Part shown: positions 1 to 13,704 of the stretch, piece after piece | Position numbering within the stretch: position 1 is the first letter of the stretch | Layout of the letters: each line of letters starts with the position of its first letter | NCBI RefSeq assembly: GCF_050948175.1 | Contig: NW_027490092.1 | Span: 1,612,001-1,676,000, forward strand | DNA length: 64,000 nt | From: Xylocopa sonorina | Lineage: Eukaryota > Arthropoda > Insecta > Hymenoptera > Apidae | Direction: 5' to 3' | Position numbers and translations under genes: made by a program | Notes under the pieces: model-generated | Told to the model about the DNA's origin: nothing | The model's input: the letters and a program-made list of their open reading frames with translations, nothing else | Databases searched by the model: none

Positions 1-1392
1 GTGTTATGTATACTTCATATTCACTTCAAAAGTACGTAAGTGCGACACTTCCTTGCTAGGAAATAGCGTTTCCAGACGACTACGTATGGAAATAATAGAG
101 TTCTAATACATCTTAAAACGAGATGTCGCATCGCATTTCTATGTTTCATGAAAAGATATAATATTCATTGCGAAGTGTCATGTATACCTCGATTTCACTA
201 CACAAGAATGTAAATGCGACGCTTCCATGTTAGGAAATATTGCTTGCAGATGTCTACGTACCGTAAAAATAGAGTTCTAATGCTTCTTAAAACGCGATAT
301 CGCATCTCACCTCTATGTTTCATGATAAGATATAATATTCATTGCGAAGTGTCATGTATACCTCGTATTCAATTCATAAGAATGTAAATGCGATACTTGC
401 ATGCTAGGAAATAGCGTTTGCAGATGTCTACGTATCGTAGCAATAGATTTCTAATGCTTCTTAAAACGAGATGTCGCATTTCATTTCTATGTTTCGCGAT
501 AAGATATAATATTCATAGTAGAGTGTTATGTATACCTCGTATTCACTTCATAAGAATGTAAGTGCGACACTTCCTTGGAAGGAAATATTGTTTGCAGATG
601 TCTACGTATCGCAGCAATAGAATTCTAATGCTTTATAAAACGAGATGTCGCATTTCATTTCTATGTTTCTTGGTAAGATATAATATTCATTGTAGAGTAT
701 TATGTATACCTCGATTTCACTTCACAAGAATGTAAATGCGACACTTCCTTGCTAGGAAATACTGTTTGCAGATGTCTACGTATCACAGCAATAGAGTACT
801 AATGCTTCTTAAAACGAGATGTCGTATTTCATTTCTATGCTTCGTAATAAGATACAATATTCATTGTGTAATGTTATGTATACCTCGTATTCACTTCAGT
901 GGAATGTAAGTGCGAAATTTCCTTGCTAGGAAATAGAGTTTGCAGATGTCTACGTATATTAGCAATAGAGTTCTAATGCTTCCCAAAACACGATATAGCA
1001 CCTCATTCCTATGTTTCATGATAAGATATAATATTCATTGCGAAGTGTCATGTATATATCGTATTCACTTCAAACGAATGTAAATGCGACACTTCCATGC
1101 TAGGAAATAGCGTTTGCAGATGTCTGAGTATCGTAGCAATAGAGTTCTAATGCTTCTCAAAACGCGATATAGCACCTCATTCCTATGTTTCATGATAAGA
1201 TATAATTTTCATTGCGAAGTGTCATGTATATCTCGTATTCACTTCAAACGAGTGTAAATGCGACACTTCCATGCTAGGAAATAGCGTTTGCAGATGTCTA
1301 CGTATCGTAGCAATAGAGTTCTAATGCTTCTTAAAACGCGATATCGCATCTCACTGCTATGTTTCATGAGAAGATATAATGTTCATTGCGAA

Positions 1393-1614
1393 GTGCCATG
1401 TATATCTCGTATTCACATCAAAAGAATGTAAATGCGACACTTACATGCTGGGTAATAGCGTTTGCAGATGTCAACGCATCGTAGCAATAGAGGTCTAATG
1501 CTTCTTTAAACGCAGATGTCTACGTATATTAGCAATAGAGTTCTAACGCTTCTCAAAACGCGATATCGCATCTCATTCCTATGTTTCATTTTAAGATATA
1601 ATACTCATTGCGAA
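1393..1614 (+). repeat. Full unit plus 48-bp truncated unit (126-bp deletion)
   Basis: Two successive unit starts lie 222 bases apart, not 174 or 348, leaving a 48-base remnant. The junction reads TTTAAACGCAGATGTCTACG near 1,507-1,526. The left part normally continues into GATATCGC and the right part is normally preceded by GTTTG. Both parents share GC at the break, so a 126-bp deletion through 2-bp microhomology is a reasonable reading. The same junction occurs at about 61,231-61,250, also with the neighbouring GAGGTCTAATGC variant, so the two copies are related by descent. Confidence 0.9.
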
Positions 1615-1905
1615 CTGTCATGTATACCTCGTATTCACTCCAAAAGAATGTAAATGCGACACTTCCATGCTAGGAAATAGCGTTTGCAGATGTCTACGTA
1701 TCGCAGCAATAGAGTTCTAATGCTTTTTAAAACGCCATATCGCATCTCACTTCTATGTTTCATGATAAGATATAATATTCATTGCGAAGTGTCATGTACA
1801 CCTCGTACTCACATCACAAGAATGTGGATGCGACACTTCCATGCTAGGAAATAGCATTTGCAGATGTCAACGCATCGTAGCTATAGAGTTCTAATGCTTC
1901 TTTAA

Positions 1906-1919
1906 ATGCGATATCGCAT
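1906..1919. repeat. 14-bp perfect palindrome ATGCGATATCGCAT
   Basis: The common 10-bp palindrome GCGATATCGC is extended by AT on both sides in a few units. The same 14-mer occurs at 49,050-49,063, 51,313-51,326, 54,620-54,633 and 56,883-56,896, all in units with the TTTAAATGCG variant. It is centred on an EcoRV site. No binding protein can be named. Confidence 0.8.
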
Positions 1920-3000
1920 CTCGCTTCCATGTTTAGTGTTAAGGTATAATATTCATTGCGAAGTGTCATGCATACCTCGTACTCACATCACAAGAATGTA
2001 AATGCGACACTTCAATGCTAGGAAATAGCGTTTGCAGATGTCTACGTATCGTAGCAATAGAGCTCTAATGCTTCTTAAAGGAGATGTCGCATCTCACTGC
2101 TATGTTTCATTATAAGATATTATATTCATTATGGAGTGTTATGTATACCTCGTATTCACTTCATAAGAATGTAAATGCGACCCTTCCATGCTAGGAAATA
2201 GCGTTTGCAGATGTCTCCGTATCGTAGCAATAGAGTTCTAATGCTTCTTAAAATGAGAAGTCGTATTTCATTTCTACGTTTCGTAATAAGATATAATATT
2301 CATTGTGTAATGTTATGTATACCTCGTATTCACTTCAATGGAATGTAAGTGCGACATTTCCTTGCTAGGAAATATTGTTTGCAGATGTCTACGTATCGTA
2401 GCAATAGAGTTCTAATGCTTCTTAGAACGAGAAGTCGTATTTCATTTCTATGTTTCGTAACAGGTTATAATATTCATTGCGAAGTGTCATGTATACGTCG
2501 TATTCACTTCAAGAGAATGTAAATGCGACACTTGCATGCTAGGAAATAGCGTTTGCAGATGTCTACGTACCGTAGCAATAGAGTTCTAATCCTTCCTAAA
2601 ACGCGATATCGCATCTCACTTCTAAGTTTCATGATAAGATATAATATTCATTGCGAAGTATCATGTATACCTCGTATTCACTTCAGAAGAATGTAAATGC
2701 GGCACTTCCATGCTAGGAAATAGCGTTTGCAGATGTCTACGTATCGCAGCAGTAGAGTTCTAATGCTTCTTATAATGAGAAGTCGTATTTCATTTCTACG
2801 TTTCGTAATAAGATATAATATTCATTGTGTAATGTTATGTATACCTCGTATTCACTTCAATGGAATGTAAGTGCGACATTTCCTTGCTAGGAAATATTGT
2901 TTGCAGATGTCTACGTATCGTAGCAATAGAGTTCTAATGCTTCTTAGAACGAGAAGTCGTATTTCATTTCTATGTTTCGTGACAATATATAATATTCATT

Positions 3001-4400
3001 GCGATGGGTCATGTATACCTCGCATACACTTAAAATGTATGTAAATGCGACACTTCCTTGCTAGGAAATAGCGTTTGCAGGTGTCTACGTATCGAAGCAA
3101 TAGATTTCTAAAGCTTTCTAATTCGCGATATCGCATCTCATATCTATGTTTCATGATAATATATAATATTCATTGCGAAGTTTCATGTATACCTCGCATA
3201 CAATTCAAACGAATGTGAATGCGACAGTTCCTTGCTAGGAAATAATGTTTGCAGATGTCTACGTGTCGAAGCAATACTGTTCTAATGCTTCTTAAATCGC
3301 CATATTACATCACATTTCTATGTTTCATGATAAGATATAATATTCATTGTGGAGTGTTATGTATACCTCGTATTCACATCAAAAGAATGTAAATGCGACA
3401 CTTCCTTGCTAGTAAATGGCGTTTGCAGATGTCTACGTATCGAAGCAGTAGAGTTCTAGTGCTTCTTAAATCGCCATATCGCATCTCATTTCAATGTTTC
3501 ATGATAAGATATAATATTCATTGTGCCGTGTTATGTATATCTCGTCTATACTTCAAATGGATGTAAATGCGACACTTCCTTGCCAGGAAATAGCGTTTTC
3601 AGATATCTGCGTATCGAAGCAATAGAGTTCTAATGCTTCTTAAATAGCCATATCGCATCTCATTTCTATGTTTCATGATAAGATATAATATTCATTGTGG
3701 AATGTTATGTATACCTCGTATTCGTTTCAAAAGAATGTAAATGCGACAATTCCTTGCTAGGAAGTAGCGTTTGCAGATGTCTACGTATCGAAGCAATAAT
3801 GTTCTGGTTCTTCTTAAATCGCGATATCGCATCTCATTTCTATGTTTCATGACAATATATAATATTCATTGCGAAGGGTCATGTATACCTCGCATACACT
3901 TAAAATGAATGTAAATGCGACACTTCCTTGCTAGGAAATAGCGTTTGCAGGTGTCTACGTATCGAAGCAATAGATTTCTAAAGCTTTCTAATTCGCGATA
4001 TCGCATCTCATATCTATGTTTCATGATAATATATAATATTCATTGCGAAGTTTCATGTATACCTCGCATACAAATCAAACGAATGTGAATGCGACAGTTC
4101 CTTGCTAGGAAATAGTGTTTGCAGATGTCTACGTGTCGAAGCAATAGTGTTCTAATGCTTCTTAAATCGTCATATCGCATCTCAATTTTATGTTTCATGA
4201 TAAGATATAATATTCATTGTGAAGTGTCACGTATACCTCGTATTCCCTTCAAAAGAATGTAAATGCGACACTTCCTTGCTAGGAAATAGCGTTTGCAGAT
4301 GTCTACGTATCGTGGCATTAGAGTTCTAGTGCTTCTTAAATCGCCATATCGCATCACACTTCAGTGTTTCATGATAAGATATAATATTCATTGTGCAGTG
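3001..4400 (+). repeat. 870-bp (5-monomer) offset repeat in type 2
   Basis: The unit with GGGTCATGTATACC and CGCATACACTTAAAATG near 3,006 recurs at 3,876, exactly five monomers on. The following unit (GTTTCATG, AATGTGAATGCGACAG) recurs from 3,180 at 4,054 or within a few bases. The copies differ at scattered positions, so this is an older exchange than the near-identical blocks further right. Confidence 0.7.
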
Positions 4401-4810
4401 TTATGTATATCTCGTCTATACTTCAAATGGATGTAAATGCGACACTTCCTTGCTAGGAAATAGCGTTTGCAGATGTCTACGTATCGTGTCATTAGGGTTC
4501 TAATGCTTCTCAAAACGCGATATCGCATCACATTTCTATGTTTCATGATAAGATATAATATTCATTGTGGAGTGTTATGTATACCTCGTATTCACTTCAA
4601 AAGAATGTAAATGCGACACTTTCTTGCTAGTAAATGGCGTTTGCAGATGTCTACGTATCGAAGCAGCAGATTTCTAGTGCTTCTTAAATCGCCATATCGC
4701 ATCTCATTTCAATGTTTCATGATAAGATGTAATATTCATTGTGCAGTGTTATGTATATCTCGTCTATACTTCAAATGGATGTAAATGCGACACTTCCTTG
4801 CTAGGAAATA

Positions 4811-6896
4811 GCGTTTTCAGATATCTTCGTATCGAAGCAATAGAGTTCTAATGCTTCTTAAATAGCCATATCGCATATCATTTCTATGTTTCATGATAAG
4901 GTATAATACTCATTGTGCAGTGTTATGTATATCTCGTCTATACTTCAAATGGATGTAAATGCGGCACTTCCCTGCTAGGAAATAGCGTTTGCAGATGTCT
5001 ACGTATCGTGTCATTAGGGTTCTAATGCTTCTCAAAACGCGATATCGCATCTCATTTCTATGTTTCGTGATAAGATATAATATTCATTGTGGAATGTTTT
5101 GTATACCTCGTATTCGTTTCAAAAGAATGTAAATGCGACACTTTCTTGCTAGGAAGTAGCGTTTGCAGATGTCTACGTATCGAAGCAATAGATTTCTAAT
5201 GCTTCTTAAATCGTCATATCGCATCTCATTTCTATGTTTCATGATAAGATATAATTTACATTGCGAAGTGTCACCCATAGCTCGTATTCCTTTCAAAAGA
5301 ATGTAAATGCGACAATTCCTTGCTAGGAAGTAGCGTTTTCAGATATCTGCGTATCGAAGCAATAGAGTTCTAATGCTTCTTAAATAGCCATATCGCATAT
5401 CATTTCTATGTTTCATGATAAGGTATAATACTCATTGTGCAGTGTTATGTATATCTCGTCTATACTTCAAATGGATGTAAATGCGACACTTCCTTGCTAG
5501 AAATAGCGTTTGCAGATGTCTACGTATCGTGTCATTAGGGTTCTAATGCTTCTCAAAACGCGATATCGCATCACATTTCTATGTTTCATGATAAGATATA
5601 ATATTCATTGTGGAGTGTTACGTATACCTCGTATTCACTTCAAAAGAATGTAAATGCGACACTTCCTTGCTAGTAAATGGCGTTTGCAGATGTCTACGTA
5701 TCGAAGCAGTAGAGTTCTAGTGCTTCTTAAATCGCCATATCGCATCTCATTTCAATGTTTCATGATAAGATATAATATTCATTGTGCCGTGTTATGTATA
5801 TCTCGTCTATACTTCAAATGGATGTAAATGCGACACTTCCTTGCTAGGAAATAGCGTTTTCAGATATCTTCGTATCGAAGCAATAGAGTTCTAGTGCTTC
5901 TTAAATAGCCATATCGCATATCATTTCTATGTTTCATGATAAGGTATAATACTCATTGTGCAGTGTTATGTATATCTCGTCTATACTTCAAATGGATGTA
6001 AATGCGACACTTCCTTGCTAGGAAATAGCGTTTGCAGATGTCTACGTATCGTGTCATTAGGGTTCTAATGCTTCTCAAAACGCGATATCGCATCTCATTT
6101 CTATGTTTCGTGATAAGATATAATATTCATTGTGGAATGTTTTGTATACCTCGTATTCGTTTCAAAAGAATGTAAATGCGACACTTTCTTGCTAGGAAGT
6201 AGCGTTTGCAGATGTCTACGTATCGAAGCAATAGATTTCTAATGCTTCTTAAATCGTCATATCGCATCTCATTTCTATGTTTCATGATAAGATATAATTT
6301 ACATTGCGAAGTGTCACCCATAGCTCGTATTCCTTTCAAAAGAATGTAAATGCGACAATTCCTTGCTAGGAAGTAGCGTTTTCAGATATCTGCGTATCGA
6401 AGCAATAGAGTTCTAATGCTTCTTAAATAGCCATATCGCATATCATTTCTATGTTTCATGATAAGGTATAATACTCATTGTGCAGTGTTATGTATATCTC
6501 GTCTATACTTCAAATGGATGTAAATGCGACACTTCCTTGCTAGAAATAGCGTTTGCAGATGTCTACGTATCGTGTCATTAGGGTTCTAATGCTTCTCAAA
6601 ACGCGATATCGCATCACATTTCTATGTTTCATGATAAGATATAATATTCATTGTGGAGTGTTACGTATACCTCGTATTCACTTCAAAAGAATGTAAATGC
6701 GACACTTCCTTGCTAGTAAATGGCGTTTGCAGATGTCTACGTATCGAAGCAGTAGAGTTCTAGTGCTTCTTAAATCGCCATATCGCATCTCATTTCAATG
6801 TTTCATGATAAGATATAATATTCATTGTGCCGTGTTATGTATATCTCGTCTATACTTCAAATGGATGTAAATGCGACACTTCCTTGCTAGGAAATA
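4811..6896 (+). repeat. Tandem duplication of a 1,043-bp six-monomer unit
   Basis: Copy 1 is about 4,811-5,853 and copy 2 about 5,854-6,896. Both begin at GCGTTTTCAGATATCTTCG. Both carry the private variant GTGTCACCCATAGCTCG (about 5,268 and 6,311) and the 1-bp loss in CTTGCTAGAAATAGCG, which makes the unit 1,043 bp rather than 1,044. After 6,896 the sequence switches to a GTGTCGAAGCAATAG unit and the match ends. A few substitutions separate the copies. Confidence 0.88.
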
Positions 6897-9800
6897 GCGT
6901 TTGCAGATGTCTACGTGTCGAAGCAATAGTGTTCTAATGCTTCTTAAATCGTCATATCGCATCTCAATTTTATGTTTCATGATAAGATATAATATTCATT
7001 GTGAAGTGCCACGTATACCTCTTATTCCCTTCAAAAGAATGTAAATGCGACACTTCCTTGCTAGGAAATAGCGTTTGCAGATGTCTACGGATCGTGGCAT
7101 TAGAGTTCTAGTGCTTCTTAAATCGCCATATCGCGTCACACTTCAATGTTTCATGATAAGATATAATATCCATTGTGCCGTGTTATGTATATCTCGTCTA
7201 TACTTCAAATGGATGTAAATGCGACACTTCCTTGCTAGGAAATAGCGTTTGCAGATGTCTACGTATCGTGTCATTAGGGTTCTAATGCTTCTCAAAACGC
7301 GATATCGCATCTCATTTCTATGTTTCATGATAAGATATAATATTCATTGTGGAATGTTATGTATACCTCGTATTCGTATCAAAAGAATGTAAATGCGACA
7401 CTTTCTTGCTAGGAAGTAGCGTTTGCAGATGTCTACGTATCGAAGCAATAGATTTCTAATGCTTCTTAAATCGTCATATCGCATCTCATTTCTATGTTTC
7501 ATGATAAGATATAATTTACATTGCGAAGTGTCACGTATACCTCGTATTCCTTTCAAAAGAATGTAAATGCGACAATTCCTTGCTAGGAAGGTGCGTTTTC
7601 AGATATCTGCGTATCGAAGCAATAGAGTTCTAATGCTTCTTAAATAGCCATATCGCATATCATTTCTATGTTTCATGATAAGGTATAATACTCATTGTGC
7701 AGTGTTATGTATATCTCGTCTATACTTCAAATGGATGTAAATGCGACACTTCCTTGCTAGGAAATAGCGTTTGCAGATGTCTACGTATCGAAGCAATAGA
7801 TTTCTAAAGCTTTCTAATTCGCGATATCGAATCTCATATCTATGTTAATGATAATATATAATATTCATTGCGAAGTTTCATGTATACCACGCATACAATT
7901 CAAACGAATGTGAATGCGACAGTTCCTTGCTAGGAAATAGTGTTTGCAGATGTCTACGTGTCGAAGCAATAGTGTTCTAATGCTTCTTAAGTCGTCATAT
8001 CGCATCTCAATTTTATGTTTCATGATAAGATATAATATTCATTGTGAAGTGTCACGTATACCTCGTATTCCCTTCAAAAGAATGTAAATGCGACACTTCC
8101 TTGCTAGGAAATAGCGTTTGCAGATGTCTACGTATCGTGGCATTAGAGTTCTAGTGCTTCTCAAAACGCGATATCGCATCACATTTCTATGTTTCATGAT
8201 AAGATATAATATTCATTGTGGAGGGTTATGTATACCTCGTATTCACTTCAAAAGAATGTAAATGCGACACTTCCTTGCTAGTAAATGGCGTTTGCAGATG
8301 TCTACGTATCGAAGCAGTAGAGTTCTAGTGCTTCTTAAATCGCCATATCGCATCTCATTTCAATGTTTCATGATAAGATATAATATTCATTGTGCCGTGT
8401 TATGTATATCTCGTCTATGCTTCAAATGGATGTAAATGCGACACTTCCTTGCTAGGAAATAGCGTTTTCAAATATCTTCGTATTGAAGCAATAGAGTTCT
8501 AATGCTTCTTAAATAGCCATATCGCATATCATTTCTATGTTTCATGATAAGGTATAATACTCATTGTGCAGTGTTATGTATATCTCGTCTATACTTCAAA
8601 TGGATGTAAATGCGACACTTCCTTGCTAGGAAATAGCGTTTGCAGATGTCTACGTATCGTGTCATTAGGGTTCTAATGCTTCTCAAAACGCGATATCGCA
8701 TCTCATTTCTATGTTTCATGATAAGATATAATATTCATTGTGGAATGTTATGTATACCTCGTATTAGTTTCAAAAGAATGTAAATGCGACACTTTCTTGC
8801 TAGGAAGTAGCGTTTGCAGATGTCTACGTATCGAAGCAATAGATTTCTAATGCTTCTTAAATCGTCATACCGCATCTCATTTCTATGTTTCATGATAAGA
8901 TATAATTTACATTGCGAAGTGTCACGTATACCTTGTATTCCTTTCAAAAGAATGTAAATGCGACAATTCCTTGCTAGGAAGTAGCGTTTGCAGATGTCTA
9001 CGTATCGAAGCAATTGTGTTCTAATTCTTCTTAAATCGCGATATCGCATCTCATCTCTATGTTTCATGATAAGATATAATATTCATTGTGCAGTGTTATG
9101 TATATCTCGTCTATACTTCAAATGGATGTAAATGCGACACTTCCTTGCTAGGAAATAGCGTTTGCAGATGTCTACGTATCGTGTCATTAGGGTTCTAATG
9201 CTTCTCAAAACGCGATATCGCATCACATTTCTATGTTTCATGATACGATATAATATTCATTGTGGAGTGTTATGTATACCTCGTATTCACTTCAAAAGAA
9301 TGTAAATGCGACACTTTCTTGCTAGTAAATGGCGTTTGCAGATGTCTACGTATCGAAGCAGCAGATTTCTAGTGCTTCTTAAATCGCCATATCGCATCTC
9401 ATTTCAATGTTTCATGATAAGATGTAATATTCATTGTGCAGTGTTATGTATATCTCGTCTATACTTCAAATGGATGTAAATGCGACACTTCCTTGCTAGG
9501 AAATAGCGTTTTCAGATATCTTCGTATCGAAGCAATAGAGTTCTAATGCTTCTTAAATAGCCATATCGCATATCATTTCTATGTTTCATGATAAGGTATA
9601 ATACTCATTGTGCAGTGTTATGTATATCTCGTTTATACTTCAAATGGATGTAAATGCGACACTTCCTTGCTAGGAAATAGCGTTTGGAGATGTCTACGTA
9701 TCGTGTCATTAGGGTTCTAATGCTTCTCAAAACGCGATATCGCATCTCATTTCTATGTTTCATGATAAGATATAATATTCATTGTGGAATGTTATGTATA

Positions 9801-10735
9801 CCTCGTATTAGTTTCAAAAGAATGTAAATGCGACACTTTCTTGCTAGGAAGTAGCGTTTGCAGATGTCTACGTATCGAAGCAATAGATTTCTAATGCTTC
9901 TTAAATCGTCATATCGCATCTCATTTCTATGTTTCATGATAAGATATAATTTACATTGCGAAGTGTCACGTATACCTCGTATTCCTTTCAAAAGAATGTA
10001 AATGCGACAATTCCTTGCTAGGAAGTAGCGTTTTCAGATATCTGCGTATCGAAGCAATAGAGTTCTAATGCTTCTTAAATAGCCATATCGCATATCATTT
10101 CTATGTTTCATGATAAGGTATAATACTCATTGTGCAGTGTTATGTATATCTCGTCTATACTTCAAATGGATGTAAATGCGACACTTCCTTGCTAGGAAAT
10201 AGCGTTTGCAGATGTCTACGTATCGAAGCAATAGATTTCTAAAGCTTTCTAATTCGCGATATCGAATCTCATATCTATGTTTCATGATAATATATAATAT
10301 ACATTGCGAAGTTTCATGTATACCACGCATACAATTCAAACGAATGTGAATGCGACAGTTCCTTGCTAGGAAATAGTGTTTGCAGATGTCTACGTGTCGA
10401 AGCAATAGTGTTCTAATGCTTCTTAAATCGTCATATCGCATCTCAATTTTATGTTTCATGATAAGATATAATATTCATTGTGAAGTGTCATGTATACCTC
10501 GTATTCCTTTCAAAAGAATGTAAATGCGACACTCCCTTGTTAGGAAGTAGCGTTTGCAGATGTCTACGTATCGAACCAATAGAGTTCTAATGCTTCTTAA
10601 ATCGCGATATCGCATCTCATTTCAATGTTTCATGATAAGATATAATATTCATTGTGCCGTGTTATGTATATCTCGTCTATACTTCAAATGGATGTAAATG
10701 CGACACTTCCTTGCTAGGAAATAGCGTTTTCAGAT

Positions 10736-13704
10736 ATCTTCGTATCGAAGCAATAGAGTTCTAGTGCTTCTTAAATAGCCATATCGCATATCATTTCTAT
10801 GTTTCATGATAAGGTATAATACTCATTGTGCAGTGTTATGTATATCTCGTCTATACTTCAAATGGATGTAAATGCGACACTTCCTTGCTAGGAAATAGCG
10901 TTTGCAGATGTCTACGTATCGTGTCATTAGGGTTCTAATGCTTCTCAAAACGCGATATCGCATCTCATTTCTATGTTTCGTGATAAGATATAATATTCAT
11001 TGTGGAATGTTTTGTATACCTCGTATTCGTTTCAAAAGAATGTAAATGCGACACTTTCTTGCTAGGAAGTAGCGTTTGCAGATGTCTACGTATCGAAGCA
11101 ATAGATTTCTAATGCTTCTTAAATCGTCATATCGCATCTCATTTCTATGTTTCATGATAAGATATAATTTACATTGCGAAGTGTCACGTATACCTCGTAT
11201 TCCTTTCAAAAGAATGTAAATGCGACAATTCCTTGCTAGGAAGTAGCGTTTTCAGATATCTTCGTATCGAAGCAATAGAGTTCTAATGCTTCTTAAATAG
11301 CCATATCGCATATCATGTCTATGTTTCATGATAAGGTATAATACTCATTGTGCAGTGTTATGTATATCTCGTCTATACTTCAAATGGATGTAAATGCGAC
11401 ACTTCCTTGCTAGGAAATAGCGTTTGCAGATGTCTGCGTATCGTGTCATTAGGGTTCTAATGCTTCTCAAAACGCGATATCGCATCTCATTTCTATGTTT
11501 CATGATAAGATATAATATTCATTGTGGAATGTTATGTATACCTCGTATTCGTATCAAAAGAATGTAAATGCGACACTTTCTTGCTAGGAAGTAGCGTTTG
11601 CAGATGTCTACGTATCGAAGCAATAGATTTCTAATGCTTCTTAAATCGTCATATCGCATCTCATTTCTATGTTTCATGATAAGATATAATTTACATTGCG
11701 AAGTGTCACGTATACCTCGTATTCCTTTCAAAAGAATGTAAATGCGACAATTCCTTGCTAGGAAGGTGCGTTTTCAGATATCTGCGTATCGAAGCAATAG
11801 AGTTCTAATGCTTCTTAAATAGCCATATCGCATATCATTTCTATGTTTCATGATAAGGTATAATACTCATTGTGCAGTGTTATGTATATCTCGTCTATAC
11901 TTCAAATGGATGTAAATGCGACACTTCCTTGCTAGGAAATAGCGTTTGCAGATGTCTACGTATCGAAGCAATAGATTTCTAAAGCTTTCTAATTCGCGAT
12001 ATCGAATCTCATATCTATGTTAATGATAATATATAATATTCATTGCGAAGTTTCATGTATACCACGCATACAATTCAAACGAATGTGAATGCGACAGTTC
12101 CTTGCTAGGAAATAGTGTTTGCAGATGTCTACGTGTCGAAGCAATAGTGTTCTAATGCTTCTTAAATCGTCATATCGCATCTCAATTTTATGTTTCATGA
12201 TAAGATATAATTTTCATTGTGAAGTGTCATGTATACCTCGTATTCCTTTCAAAAGAATGTAAATGCGCCACTCCCTTGTTAGGAAGTAGCGTTTGCAGAT
12301 GTCTACGTATCGAACCAATAGAGTTCTAATGCTTCTTAAATCGCGATATCGCATCTCATTTCAATGTTTCATGATAAGATATAATATTCATTGTGCCGTG
12401 TTATGTATATCTCGTCTATACTTCAAATGGATGTAAATGCGACACTTCCTTGCTAGGAAATAGCGTTTTCAGATATCTTCGTATCGAAGCAATAGAGTTC
12501 TAGTGCTTCTTAAATAGCCATATCGCATATCATTTCTATGTTTCATGATAAGGTATAATACTCATTGTGCAGTGTTATGTATATCTCGTCTATACTTCAA
12601 ATGGATGTAAATGCGACACTTCCTTGCTAGGAAATAGCGTTTGCAGATGTCTACGTATCGTGTCATTAGGGTTCTAAAGCTTCTCAAAACGCGATATCGC
12701 ATCTCATTTCTATGTTTCATGATAAGATATAATATTCATTGTGGAATGTTTTGTATACCTCGTATTCGTTTCAAAAGAATGTAAATGCGACACTTTCTTG
12801 CTAGGAAGTAGCGTTTGCAGATGTCTACGTATCGAAGCAATAGATTTCTAATGCTTCTTAAATCGTCATATCGCATCTCATTTCTATGTTTCATGATAAG
12901 ATATAATTTACATTGCGAAGTGTCACGTATACCTCGTATTCCTTTCAAAAGAATGTAAATGCGACAATTCCTTGCTAGGAAGTAGCGTTTTCAGATATCT
13001 GCGTATCGAAGCAATAGAGTTCTAATGCTTCTTAAATAGCCATATCGCATATCATTTCTATGTTTCATGATAAGGTATAATACTCATTGTGCAGTGTTAT
13101 GTATATCTCGTCTATACTTCAAATGGATGTAAATGCGACACTTCCTTGCTAGGAAATAGCGTTTGCAGATGTCTACGTATCGTGTCATTAGGGTTCTAAT
13201 GCTTCTCAAAACGCGATATCGCATCTCATTTCTATGTTTCATGATAAGATATAATATTCATTGTGGAATGTTATGTATACCTCGTATTAGTTTCAAAAGA
13301 ATGTAAATGCGACACTTTCTTGCTAGGAAGTAGCGTTTGCAGATGTCTACGTATCGAAGCAATAGATTTCCAATGCTTCTTAAATCGTCATATCGCATCT
13401 CATTTCTATGTTTCATGATAAGATATAATTTACATTGCGAAGTGTCACGTATACCTCGTATTCCTTTCAAAAGAATGTAAATGCGACAATTCCTTGCTAG
13501 GAAGTAGCGTTTTCAGATATCTGCGTATCGAAGCAATAGAGTTCTAATGCTTCTTAAATAGCCATATCGCATATCATTTCTATGTTTCATGATAAGGTAT
13601 AATACTCATTGTGCAGTGTTATGTATATCTCGTCTATACTTCAAATGGATGTAAATGCGACACTTCCTTGCTAGGAAATAGCGTTTGCAGATGTCTACGT
13701 ATCG
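10736..13704 (+). repeat. 2,969-bp segmental repeat, copy 1
   Basis: This stretch matches 16,129-19,097 at a constant offset of 5,393 bp (31 monomers minus one base). The missing base is the 1-bp loss in TATGTTAATGAT, present in both copies at about 12,021 and 17,414. By eye only a handful of substitutions separate them, for example T/G near 10,796 and C/T near 13,371. The match ends where this copy reads CGTGTCATTAGG and the other reads CGAAGCAAAAG. Confidence 0.88.

Larger units (their letters stand above)
1..2990 (+). repeat. Type 1 satellite block (left edge)
   Basis: Seventeen units, mostly with CGTAGCAATAG and TTCCATGC. The first five (1-870) run collinear with 53,633-54,502 and 59,203-60,072. 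They share odd variants such as TACTTCATATTC in the first unit and CTCGATTTCACTAC in the second. The left edge therefore looks like a more diverged relative of the 32-monomer unit at the right. The block holds a truncated unit near 1,505 and a 522-bp offset repeat (2,250-2,460 against 2,772-2,982, marked by GAGAAGTCGTATTTC). It ends inside a unit near 2,990, where GTTTCGT of type 1 joins GACAATATATAAT of type 2. Confidence 0.85.
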
